Source: Paraburkholderia mimosarum LMG 23256 = NBRC 106338
GTDB lineage: Bacteria > Pseudomonadota > Gammaproteobacteria > Burkholderiales > Burkholderiaceae
Assembly (NCBI RefSeq): GCF_000739815.1
Contig: NZ_BBJJ01000003.1
Span: forward strand, 43,302 to 107,301
Reading direction: 5' to 3'
Length of the DNA stretch: 64,000 nt
The notes below the pieces were generated by a model, which saw only the letters and a list, made by a program, of their open reading frames with translations, was not told where the DNA came from and did no database searches. Each line of letters begins with the position of its first letter. The first letter of the stretch is position 1. This document shows positions 20,031 to 27,910 of this stretch, piece after piece. The position numbers and the translations under genes were made by a program.

Positions 20031-20516
20031 ATGAAAGCACGTTCAACTCCGTGGATCGGCGCGGCGCTCGCGCTCGCCGTGGTGGTCGGCACACCGGGCG
20101 CGTGGGCGGCTACCCCGGCAACCGGGACGAACGGCGCAAGCGCAAACGACACGGCCGCGACCGCCGGCGTCCTCCCGCCCGCGCAGCACATGGGCGACAT
20201 CGCGTATGTCTCGGGCGGCATCGGCAGCGACCAGTCCGCGGCATTCAAGGCGGCGATGCCTCGATACCCGCTCTCGCTCGAATTCGCACAGCACTCGGCG
20301 GACGGCAACGAGTATCTCGCGGACGTCCCCGTGAAGATCGCCGACATGCATGGCAACCCCCTTCTCTCCACGCGCACGCGCGGCCCGTTCATGCTCGTTT
20401 CGATTCCCGATGGCCGCTACATCGTGACCGCGAGCCACGACGGCAATACCGAACGGCGCACGGTGGACATCGGCAAGACGACCCGCGCTCACGAGACCGT
20501 CGTCTGGCCGATGTGA
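20031..20516 (+). CDS. Secreted protein with carboxypeptidase-regulatory-like domain
   Basis: A 161-residue exported protein of unknown function. The signal peptide is clear (MKARSTPW then GAALALAVVVG, cleavage at GAWA-ATP near residue 27). The mature part begins with a Thr/Asn/Ala-rich linker. The rest resembles a small beta-sandwich: LADVPVKIADMHGNPLLSTRTRGPFMLVSIPDGRYIVTASHDG (about 95-137) has the pattern of carboxypeptidase-regulatory or SdrD-type repeats. GGAGGTC lies upstream of the ATG. No clear partner; it stands alone between lutP and the antiporter operon. Confidence 0.72.
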   Translation: MKARSTPWIGAALALAVVVGTPGAWAATPATGTNGASANDTAATAGVLPPAQHMGDIAYVSGGIGSDQSAAFKAAMPRYPLSLEFAQHSADGNEYLADVPVKIADMHGNPLLSTRTRGPFMLVSIPDGRYIVTASHDGNTERRTVDIGKTTRAHETVVWPM

Positions 20517-20821
20517 TGGATCGAGCGTAATACAGCCGGCTCTTCGCGCGGCGTGCCCCGCCGAAGGGCAGCTTTGACGTGGACGCCATGCGCTTGAGCG
20601 AGGCGTACACCCACCACGTCAATGGCCTTTCCATCGCCACACCCGCTCGAATCGCTGATGCGTCGCGAGACCCTCTGCGAGATGGCCTGACCCGCTGCAC
20701 TGCATGGAGCGCCGCGCGTGTGCATCCATGCCACATGAATGAACTCCGTCCCCGATTGCGGCTATGATCGTGAACTGCGGCGCGCCGGCGCGCCGCCCAG
20801 TGGGATTCCGGGGGAGTGCGC
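20517..20821. other. Gap before the antiporter operon
   Basis: A 305-nt stretch with no credible gene; short open frames on both strands lack ribosome sites and known features. It presumably carries the operon promoter, but I cannot point to clear -35/-10 boxes. Confidence 0.5.
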
Positions 20822-23623
20822 ATGGCAATGGGGTGGCTCGTCGTTTTACCGTTCGTCGCTGCGGCGCTCGTCGCGTTCGCGGGACGTCACGCGCCCGCCT
20901 CCGGCACCTGGATCGCGTTCGCAGCCGCACTTCTCGGGCTCGGCCTGCTGGGCAGCGAACGAGTGGGCATGGCCAGCCACGGCGTGCTTCAATGGCAGGC
21001 CGAATGGATCCCGCAGCTCGGCCTCTCGTTCTCGCTGCGGCTCGACGGTCTCTCGTTCATGTTCGCGCTGCTCGTGCTCGCGATCGGCCTGCTCGTCTTC
21101 ATTTACGCGCGCTACTACCTCGCGGGCAGCGATTCGCTGCCGCGCCTCTATGCGCTGCTGCTCCTCTTCATGGGCGCGATGCTCGGCGTCGTGCTGTCGA
21201 ACAATCTCCTGCTGCTCGTGATCTTCTGGGAACTCACGAGCGTCGTGTCGTTCCTGCTGATCGGTTTCTGGCCGTCGCGCCCCGAAGCGCGGCGCGGCGC
21301 GCGCATGGCGCTCACCATCACGGGTGCGGGCGGACTCGCGCTGCTTGCCGCCGTGCTGCTGCTCGGCCGCGTATGCGGCAGCTACGATCTCGGCGTGGTG
21401 CTCGCGCATGCGGGCACAGTCCAGCGCGATCCGCTTTATCCGGCCATTCTGCTGCTCGTGCTCTTTGCGGCCTGCACGAAGTCGGCGCAATTCCCGTTTC
21501 ACTTCTGGCTGCCGCACGCCATGTCGGCGCCCACGCCCGTCTCCGCCTATCTGCATTCGGCGACCATGGTGAAGGCGGGCGTTTTCCTCATCGCGCGTTT
21601 CTACCCGGTGCTCGAAGGCACCGACTGGTTCTTCTATGCCACGAGCCTGATCGGCCTCGTCACGCTCACCAGCGGCGCGGCGCTCGCGCTCGTGCAGCGC
21701 GATCTCAAGGGGTTGCTCGCGTATTCGACCATCAGCCATCTCGGACTCATCGTGCTGCTGTTCGGCCTCGACACGCAGCTTTCCACCGTCGCGGCGCTCT
21801 TTCACACCTTCAATCACGCGGTATTCAAGGCCTCGCTCTTCATGGCCGCGGGCATCATCGACCACGAAACCGGCACGCGCGACCTTGGCCGTCTGCGCGG
21901 ATTGAGGCGCTTCATGCCGCATACCGCCGTGCTCGCCAGCGTGGCGTCGCTCGCCATGGCAGGCGTGCCGCTGCTCAACGGCTTCCTCTCGAAGGAGATG
22001 TTCTTCGGCGAAACGCTCGCGCAAGGGCTGCTCGGCGATTTCAACTGGGTCATCCCCGCACTCGCCGTCATCGCCGCCGGGCTCTCGGTGGCTTACTCGC
22101 TGCGCTTCGTGTGGGGCGTGTTCTTCGACGGCGAGACGCCGCACGACCTCCCGCACTATCCGCCGCACGAACCCCCGCGCTTCATGAAGTTGCCCGTCGA
22201 GATACTCGTCGTGATCTGTCTGCTGGTCGGGCTCCTGCCGGAGCGGACCATCGGACGGATGCTCGATTCCGCCGCGTGGGTCGCGCTGGGCGGCGTCGTG
22301 CCCTCCTACAGCCTGAGCCTGTGGCACGGCATCAATCTGCCGCTGCTCATGAGCGGCGTGTCGTTCGTCGGCGGCGCGCTGCTGTTCTTCTTTCGCCGCG
22401 ACGCGTTCCGCCATCATCGTTCGCGGCTCTCCGAGATGAACGCGAGCGAAGGTTTCGACCGCTTCGTCCAGCAACTCGAGAAAGCGGCCGCCGTTGTGGT
22501 GAGCCTCTTCGAAACGCGCTCGCTGCCGTCGTATCTTGCCTGGATGATCGCCGCGATGCTGATCGTGCCAGGCGCGGCGCTGCTCGCGCTGCCCTCGCTA
22601 GATGGCGCGTACCGTTCGGTCCCGCTCGACGCGATCACGCTTATCGGCCTCGGGCTGATGGCGCTGCTGGCCGTGGGCGTCGTGCTCGTTCGCGCGAATA
22701 CGCTCTACGCGCTCGTGATGCTGAGCACCTGCGGGCTGCTCGTCACGCTCGCGTTCGTGCGCTTTTCCGCACCGGATCTCGCGCTCACGCAGATCTCCGT
22801 GGAAGTGGTGACCGTGCTGCTGCTCGTGCTCGCCATCTACTTCCTCCCTGTCGTGCAGCGCGCGCAAGAGTCCCTGACCGCGCGGGTGCGCAACGCCGTG
22901 CTCGCCGTCGCCGGCGGCGCAATGATCGCCGGGGTGGCGTACGCCGTCATGACGCGCGCGCCGGTGGCCGGCGTGGGCCGGTACTTTCTCGCGAACGCGC
23001 TGCCCGGCAGTGGCGGTCACAACGTCGTGAACGTGATTCTCGTGGACTTCCGCGGCTTCGACACGATGGTCGAGATCAGCGTGCTGGTGGTGGCAGGGCT
23101 CGCCGTGAAGGGGCTGCTGCGCGGCCTGCGCCTGAAAGCGCCCGACACCGGGCCGGGCGGCCTGCCGTGGTCCTCGCAATCGCACCCCCTGCTGCTCGCC
23201 ATTCTGGCGCGCCTCATGTTGCCGCTCACCACGCTCGTTGCCGTGTTCATCTTCCTGCGCGGCCATAATCTGCCGGGCGGCGGTTTCATCGCCTCGCTCG
23301 TGATATCGATCGCGCTCCTGCTGCAATACGTGGCGAGCGGCGTGCTGTGGACGGAGTCGCGCATCCGCATCAGCTATGGCGCGCTGGCCGGCCTCGGCAT
23401 TCTCGTTGCGGCCGCAACGGGTGCCGGTGCGATCGTGCTCGGCCAGCCGTTCCTCACGAGCGCGTTCGGCCATTTGCATCTGCCGCTGATCGGCGAAATC
23501 GAGCTGAGCACGGCCATGCTGTTCGACCTCGGCGCGCTCGGCGCCGTGGTCGGCACGACGCTCACGATCGTCTCGCATCTGGGCGTGCGCGACAAGGACA
23601 TGCAACACGTGGAGAAAAGCTGA
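20822..23623 (+). CDS. Monovalent cation/H+ antiporter subunits A and B, fused
   Basis: A 933-residue integral membrane protein: the N-terminal part is the NuoL-like MrpA/MnhA/PhaA antiporter subunit with many helices (proton-channel motif LLVIFWELTSVVSFLLIGF, and HSATMVKAGVFLIARF with the channel Lys), and the last ~130 residues (LMLPLTTLVAVFIFLRGHNLPGGGF onward) match the MrpB/MnhB subunit. Such A-B fusions are usual in Proteobacteria. It exchanges Na+ or K+ for protons and supports pH and salt tolerance. Start at 20822 has GGGGGAG 5 nt upstream; a GTG at 20816 overlaps it. First gene of a six-gene operon A/B-C-D-E-F-G. Confidence 0.93.
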   Translation: MAMGWLVVLPFVAAALVAFAGRHAPASGTWIAFAAALLGLGLLGSERVGMASHGVLQWQAEWIPQLGLSFSLRLDGLSFMFALLVLAIGLLVFIYARYYLAGSDSLPRLYALLLLFMGAMLGVVLSNNLLLLVIFWELTSVVSFLLIGFWPSRPEARRGARMALTITGAGGLALLAAVLLLGRVCGSYDLGVVLAHAGTVQRDPLYPAILLLVLFAACTKSAQFPFHFWLPHAMSAPTPVSAYLHSATMVKAGVFLIARFYPVLEGTDWFFYATSLIGLVTLTSGAALALVQRDLKGLLAYSTISHLGLIVLLFGLDTQLSTVAALFHTFNHAVFKASLFMAAGIIDHETGTRDLGRLRGLRRFMPHTAVLASVASLAMAGVPLLNGFLSKEMFFGETLAQGLLGDFNWVIPALAVIAAGLSVAYSLRFVWGVFFDGETPHDLPHYPPHEPPRFMKLPVEILVVICLLVGLLPERTIGRMLDSAAWVALGGVVPSYSLSLWHGINLPLLMSGVSFVGGALLFFFRRDAFRHHRSRLSEMNASEGFDRFVQQLEKAAAVVVSLFETRSLPSYLAWMIAAMLIVPGAALLALPSLDGAYRSVPLDAITLIGLGLMALLAVGVVLVRANTLYALVMLSTCGLLVTLAFVRFSAPDLALTQISVEVVTVLLLVLAIYFLPVVQRAQESLTARVRNAVLAVAGGAMIAGVAYAVMTRAPVAGVGRYFLANALPGSGGHNVVNVILVDFRGFDTMVEISVLVVAGLAVKGLLRGLRLKAPDTGPGGLPWSSQSHPLLLAILARLMLPLTTLVAVFIFLRGHNLPGGGFIASLVISIALLLQYVASGVLWTESRIRISYGALAGLGILVAAATGAGAIVLGQPFLTSAFGHLHLPLIGEIELSTAMLFDLGALGAVVGTTLTIVSHLGVRDKDMQHVEKS

Positions 23624-23976
23624 TGGAAGCCGCCTTCGCCATAACGCTCGGCGTGCTCTGCGCCTGCGGCATCTACCTGCTGCTGTGCGCGCGCGTGCTG
23701 CCGGTGATACTCGGCATCACGCTGTTCTCGTATGCGATCAACCTGTTCCTGCTCGGCATGGGCCGGCTCTCCACCGGGAAGCCGCCCGTGATCGCGCCAG
23801 GCGGACAATATGCCGACCCGGTGCCGCAGGCGCTCGTGCTCACCGCCATCGTGATCGGCTTCGCAATGACGGCCTTCACGGTCGTGCTCGCGCTGCGCGC
23901 GCTCGCGATCGACGGCACCGACCATGTCGATGGCGGCACGCGCCAACGAATCGGCACGGAGATGCGCGGCGAATGA
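23623..23976 (+). CDS. Cation/H+ antiporter subunit C
   Basis: A 117-residue NuoK-like membrane subunit with three helices, including the family pattern LGITLFSYAINLFLLGMGRL and GPVPQALVLTAIVIGFAMTAF-like VPQALVLTAIVIG. Translation is coupled to the A/B gene through a TGATG overlap, with GGAG 8 nt upstream. Shares the operon with the other Mrp/Mnh subunits and sits in the complex membrane arm. Confidence 0.92.
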   Translation: MEAAFAITLGVLCACGIYLLLCARVLPVILGITLFSYAINLFLLGMGRLSTGKPPVIAPGGQYADPVPQALVLTAIVIGFAMTAFTVVLALRALAIDGTDHVDGGTRQRIGTEMRGE

Positions 23977-25655
23977 ACCACGCTCTCGTCCTCCCGATCC
24001 TGATCCCGCTCTTTGCCGCCGGCGCGATCGTTGCGCTGCCGCTGCGCGCGAAGCGCCTGCAGCGTGCGATCAACGTAATTGCCACGCTCGCGCTGCTGCC
24101 GCTCGCGGTGGCATTCGCCGAACACGCGGCGCAAGGCGGGATTTCCAGCTATGCGCTCGGCGCGTGGCCGGCGCCCTTCGGCATCGTGCTGCAGATCGAC
24201 CGGCTCGGCGCGCTCATGCTCGTGCTGACCGCGCTCCTCGCGTGCTGCTGTCTGCTCGGCACGACGAGCGCGGACGCGCGGCGCGGGCGCTACTATCGCG
24301 CGCTCGTGCAGTTCGAGCTGATGGGCCTGAACGGCGCGTTTCTCGCGGGCGACCTCTTCAATCTGTTCGTGTTCTTCGAGCTGCTGCTGATCGCCTCCTA
24401 CGCGCTGCTGCTGCACGGTGGCGGCCGCCGCCGCGTGCGCAATGGCCTCCATTACATGCTGCTGAACCTCGTGGGCTCGTCGTTCTTCCTGATCGCGCTG
24501 GGCGTGCTGTACGGGCTCACGGGCACGCTCAACATGGCCGAAATGGGTGAGCACCTCGCGCATCTGGACGTCGCCTCGCTGCCGCTCGCCCGGTTCGCGG
24601 GCGCGACGCTCATGCTCGTGTTCGGCCTCAAGGCGGCCGTGTTCCCGATGTCGTTCTGGTTGCCGCAGGCGTATCGCAGCGCAATCGGGCCGGTGGCCGC
24701 GCTGTTCGCGATCATGACCAAGGTGGGCATCTACGCGATGCTGCGTTGCGACGCGCTCGTGTTCGGTGCAGCGGGCGGTCCCGCGGGCTCGGGCGGCATG
24801 CTCGACGCGTTCATGCATGACTGGGCATGGTGGCTCGCGATCGCGACGATCGTCTATGGCGCGCTCGGCGCGCTGGCGGTGTCGAGCCTCAAGACGACGA
24901 CGGGCTTTCTCGTGCTGGTCTCCGTCGGCCTGCTGATCGCCGCCGTGACGCTGCAAACCGTGCTCGCATGGAGTGCGCTGCTCTACTATCTCATCAGCAC
25001 GACGTTATGCACGGGCGCGCTGTTCCTGCTCGCCGATACGCTGGAGTCCGAAACAATCGAACCGGTCGCCGTGGCGGCCGCCGCCGAAACGCGCGAACCC
25101 GCTTCGCTCGAATCGCTCGATGACGCCACCGCACCCGCCATCACGCCCGAGGCCGACGAGGAGCCGGTGACGACGCCGCCGACAGCGGTGGATGTGGAAA
25201 AGAAGCCCGCGCCGTGGCCCTCGAACGCCGCAGGCATGCTCTATCTCGCGGCAGCCGTGGGCGCGGTCGGTCTGCCGCCGCTGTCGGGCTTTCTCGGCAA
25301 GGCCATGGTGCTCGCCGCCACACCGCTTTCGCAGGCCTTCGTGCTGTGGCCCGCCGTGCTGCTCTCGGGCCTCCTTTCGATCGTCGCGCTGAGTCGAACC
25401 GGCACGCGCCTCTTGTGGGCGATCCCCGCATCGCGCGCTTACACAGGCGCGCCCGATGTCGCGCCGCACGGCAGCCGCGCCAAACTCGGCGCGTGCGCGC
25501 TATTGCTCGCGGGCGTCGTGGCCGCAACGGTGCTGGCGGGCCCGCTCAAGCACTATCTCGACGCCACCGCCGCGCAATTGCTCGACCGCGAAGCCTACGT
25601 CCAGGCGATCCTGCCCGCGCAGGCGCCGCAACCCTCGCAGGGCGGAGGAAGCTGA
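23973..25655 (+). CDS. Cation/H+ antiporter subunit D
   Basis: A 560-residue NuoN/NuoM-like subunit with about 14 helices and channel motifs such as FVFFELLLIASYALLLHG and FGLKAAVFPMSFWLPQAY. A hydrophilic insertion of about 60 residues (about 352-415, rich in Glu, Pro, Thr and Ala) interrupts the membrane region, making the protein longer than the usual ~500. The start overlaps the C-subunit stop (ATGA). Confidence 0.92.
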   Translation: MNHALVLPILIPLFAAGAIVALPLRAKRLQRAINVIATLALLPLAVAFAEHAAQGGISSYALGAWPAPFGIVLQIDRLGALMLVLTALLACCCLLGTTSADARRGRYYRALVQFELMGLNGAFLAGDLFNLFVFFELLLIASYALLLHGGGRRRVRNGLHYMLLNLVGSSFFLIALGVLYGLTGTLNMAEMGEHLAHLDVASLPLARFAGATLMLVFGLKAAVFPMSFWLPQAYRSAIGPVAALFAIMTKVGIYAMLRCDALVFGAAGGPAGSGGMLDAFMHDWAWWLAIATIVYGALGALAVSSLKTTTGFLVLVSVGLLIAAVTLQTVLAWSALLYYLISTTLCTGALFLLADTLESETIEPVAVAAAAETREPASLESLDDATAPAITPEADEEPVTTPPTAVDVEKKPAPWPSNAAGMLYLAAAVGAVGLPPLSGFLGKAMVLAATPLSQAFVLWPAVLLSGLLSIVALSRTGTRLLWAIPASRAYTGAPDVAPHGSRAKLGACALLLAGVVAATVLAGPLKHYLDATAAQLLDREAYVQAILPAQAPQPSQGGGS

Positions 25656-25656
25656 A

Positions 25657-26151
25657 ATGCTGAAGAGGCTCTTTCCGCACCCCTGGCTCACGATCGTACT
25701 GCTCGTTTGCTGGGTATTGCTGATGAACGACGTTTCGCCCGGCAACGTGCTGCTCGGCTTCGTGCTCGGCACCACAATCGCCTTCCGCGTGGGCGAAGGC
25801 CTGTGGCTCACGCCCGTGCGCTTCGGCAAACCGTGGCTGCTCGTGCGGCTCTTCGGGCACGTGCTCTACGACATCCTCGTGGCGAATCTCGAAGTCGCCC
25901 TGCTCGTGCTCGGCCCGATGAAGCGCCTGCGCCCCGCGTTCATCGAAGTGCCGCTCGACAGCACCCACGAAATCGCGCTCACGGCGCTCATCAGCATCGT
26001 TTCGCTGAGCCCCGGCACGCTGTGCGCCGAACTCGCCGACGACCGCACTCGCCTCGTCGTGCACGTGCTCGACCTCGAAGACGAAGCTGCGCTCATCGCC
26101 TCGATCAAGTCCCGTTACGAAGCCCCGCTCATGGAGATCTTCGCATGCTAG
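25657..26151 (+). CDS. Cation/H+ antiporter subunit E
   Basis: A 164-residue MnhE-type subunit: two N-terminal hydrophobic segments, then the conserved cytosolic part with STHEIALTALISIVSLSPGTLCAEL and HVLDLEDEAALIASIKSRYE. GGAGGAAG sits just upstream of the ATG; the D stop is 2 nt before. Its 3' end overlaps subunit F. Confidence 0.92.
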   Translation: MLKRLFPHPWLTIVLLVCWVLLMNDVSPGNVLLGFVLGTTIAFRVGEGLWLTPVRFGKPWLLVRLFGHVLYDILVANLEVALLVLGPMKRLRPAFIEVPLDSTHEIALTALISIVSLSPGTLCAELADDRTRLVVHVLDLEDEAALIASIKSRYEAPLMEIFAC

Positions 26152-26420
26152 CCATCGTCATTCCGGTGTCGTTCGCGATCCTCGGGCTCGCCTTCCTGCT
26201 CACGCTCGTGCGCCTCGTGCGCGGGCCCTCGCTGCCCGACCGGCTCGCCGCGCTCGACACGCTCAACATCAACGCGATCGCGCTGATCGTCGTCTACGGC
26301 ATCATGCTGCGCTCGACGGTCTTCTTCGAGATCGCGCTGCTCATTGCGGTGATGGGCTTCGTCGCGACGGTCGCGTTCACGAAGTACCTGCAGCGCGGCG
26401 ATATCATCGAACTGAACTAG
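26145..26420 (+). CDS. Cation/H+ antiporter subunit F
   Basis: A 91-residue membrane subunit with three hydrophobic helices and the family segment RGPSLPDRLAALDTLNINAIALIVVYG, as in MnhF/MrpF. It overlaps the end of subunit E by 7 nt. Confidence 0.92.
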   Translation: MLAIVIPVSFAILGLAFLLTLVRLVRGPSLPDRLAALDTLNINAIALIVVYGIMLRSTVFFEIALLIAVMGFVATVAFTKYLQRGDIIELN

Positions 26421-26431
26421 CGGGGCTCGTC

Positions 26432-26848
26432 ATGCAAACCTTCATCGAAGCCATCGTCTGCGTGCTGCTTTTGCTGGGCAGCGCGTTCACGCTGATCGGC
26501 GCGATCGGCCTCGCACGCCTTCCGGACTTCTATATGCGCCTGCATGGCCCGACCAAGTCGACCACACTCGGCGTGGGTGGCGTCGTGCTCGCTTCCGTGG
26601 TCTATTTCAGCGCGCATAGCGATTTCGCCAGCCTTCACGAAGTGCTGATCCCGGCGTTCCTGTTTCTCACCGCGCCCATCAGCGCCCACATGCTCACCAA
26701 GGCCGGCATTCAGCAGCGGGTTGCGATTTCGGCCGTCACGCGCGGACGGCCGGCCGTCACCGGCGCCAGCGCCAGCGCCAGCGCTAACGCAAGCGGCGAA
26801 CGCGCGCAAGACGCAAGCATGGATGAGAAACCGGCGCGCGACGCGTGA
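26432..26848 (+). CDS. Cation/H+ antiporter subunit G
   Basis: A 138-residue MnhG-type subunit. Conserved LGSAFTLIGAIGLARLPDFYMRLHGPTKSTTLG is at about 15-47, followed by two more membrane segments. The tail (about 103-138) is not conserved: it has the hexanucleotide-encoded ASASASANAS run and an acidic end. Last gene of the operon, ending 7 nt from a convergent LysR gene. Confidence 0.9.
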   Translation: MQTFIEAIVCVLLLLGSAFTLIGAIGLARLPDFYMRLHGPTKSTTLGVGGVVLASVVYFSAHSDFASLHEVLIPAFLFLTAPISAHMLTKAGIQQRVAISAVTRGRPAVTGASASASANASGERAQDASMDEKPARDA

Positions 26849-26854
26849 GGCCCG

Positions 26855-27763
26855 TCACGCGGCCGCGCCGCGCCCGGTCTTGCGGGCCTCGCCCAGCACG
26901 TAATCGATGAAAGTGGAGGCCGCCCGCGTGTGGTGGCGGTTCGGCATGTAGAGCATGTACATGTGCGTGCCGAAGATGCTCAAACGCCACGCATCGAGCG
27001 ACGTGACGGCCGCGCCCTGGCGGATGTCGTCATGCATCACGTAGTCGGGCACGATGCCCACCCCGAGGCCGGCGAGAATCGACTGGCGCAGAAACAGGAA
27101 GTTCTCCGAAATGATCGATGGCTCGAGCAGCACCTCGTGCCGGTCCTCGTTCAGATAGCCGGCAAGGCGCAGTTGCCGCCCCACCACCGTTGCCGTAATG
27201 ACGGGCGCGCGCGCGAGATCTTCGAGGGTTTGCGGCATGCAGTGCCGCTCGGCCCACGCCGTGCAGGCGCACGCGATGTACTTCACCGGCCCCATGTCGC
27301 GCGCCACGAGATTTTGCGGCGGCTCGTGCATCACGCGCACGGCGATATCCACTTCGTCGCGCAGCAGGTCTTCCACGCGATTTTCGAACATCACGTCGAG
27401 CACGATGCCGGGATACAGGCGCTTGAACTCGATGAGCCAGTCCGACATGACGAGCTGCCCATAGCCGCTCGGCACCGACAGGCGCACGCGCCCCTGAAGG
27501 CTCTGGCCCAGGGTGGAAACCGATTCGCGCGCCGCGAGCAGCGCGTTCTGGATGGCGCGCCCGTGCTCGTAGAGCTTAAGCCCAATCTCGGTCGGCTCGA
27601 CGCGGCGCGTCGTGCGGCGCACGAGCTGCAAGCCGATCGACTTTTCCAGGTGATTGAGGTGATAGCTCACGTTCGCGCGGCTCATCTTGAGCCTGCGAGC
27701 GGCCTCGCTCAGGTTGCCCGCGTCGAGAATTTCGACGAGCAGGGTCAGCGCATTGACGTCCAT
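26855..27763 (-). CDS. LysR-family transcriptional regulator
   Basis: A 302-residue LysR regulator: N-terminal winged HTH (LLVEILDAGNLSEAARRLKMSRANVSYHLNHLEKSIG, about 7-43) and a type-2 periplasmic-binding-like effector domain (GRVRLSVPSGYGQLVMSDWL onward). It is divergent from the acyl-CoA degradation operon and probably controls it; the coinducer would be a pathway acid or CoA ester (inference). The start at 27763 gives the standard N-terminus; a TTG at 27802 is less likely. A palindrome lies just upstream of it. Confidence 0.88.
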   Translation of the reverse strand: MDVNALTLLVEILDAGNLSEAARRLKMSRANVSYHLNHLEKSIGLQLVRRTTRRVEPTEIGLKLYEHGRAIQNALLAARESVSTLGQSLQGRVRLSVPSGYGQLVMSDWLIEFKRLYPGIVLDVMFENRVEDLLRDEVDIAVRVMHEPPQNLVARDMGPVKYIACACTAWAERHCMPQTLEDLARAPVITATVVGRQLRLAGYLNEDRHEVLLEPSIISENFLFLRQSILAGLGVGIVPDYVMHDDIRQGAAVTSLDAWRLSIFGTHMYMLYMPNRHHTRAASTFIDYVLGEARKTGRGAAA

Positions 27764-27787
27764 GGCAAGTTCGCTGTCAAAGGTTCT

Positions 27788-27821
27788 TTGACAGTCTGTC
27801 AATCAACGATGGGATTGTCAA
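27788..27821. promoter_or_regulatory. Palindrome and repeat, probable LysR operator
   Basis: TTGACAG-T-CTGTCAA (27788-27802) is a perfect 15-bp palindrome, followed by another TTGTCAA at 27815-27821. It lies in the divergent gap between the LysR gene and the hydratase/dehydrogenase gene, as expected for a LysR site. Confidence 0.6.
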
Positions 27822-27910
27822 TTAGCCCTGACGCGCCGAGAATCGACCCGAACATAGAACACTTGCGGCCTGGCGCCCTAGTCCGGCCCTCATTCTGGAG
27901 ACAGCATCCC

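Noticed and set aside
20489..20734. Minus-strand gene in the gap before the antiporter operon
   Set aside because: No ribosome site, no domain, and overlap with the end of the secreted-protein gene; not convincing.
27800..27802. TTG start for the LysR gene giving 13 extra residues
   Set aside because: It falls in the operator-like palindrome and the conserved N-terminus begins at 27763.
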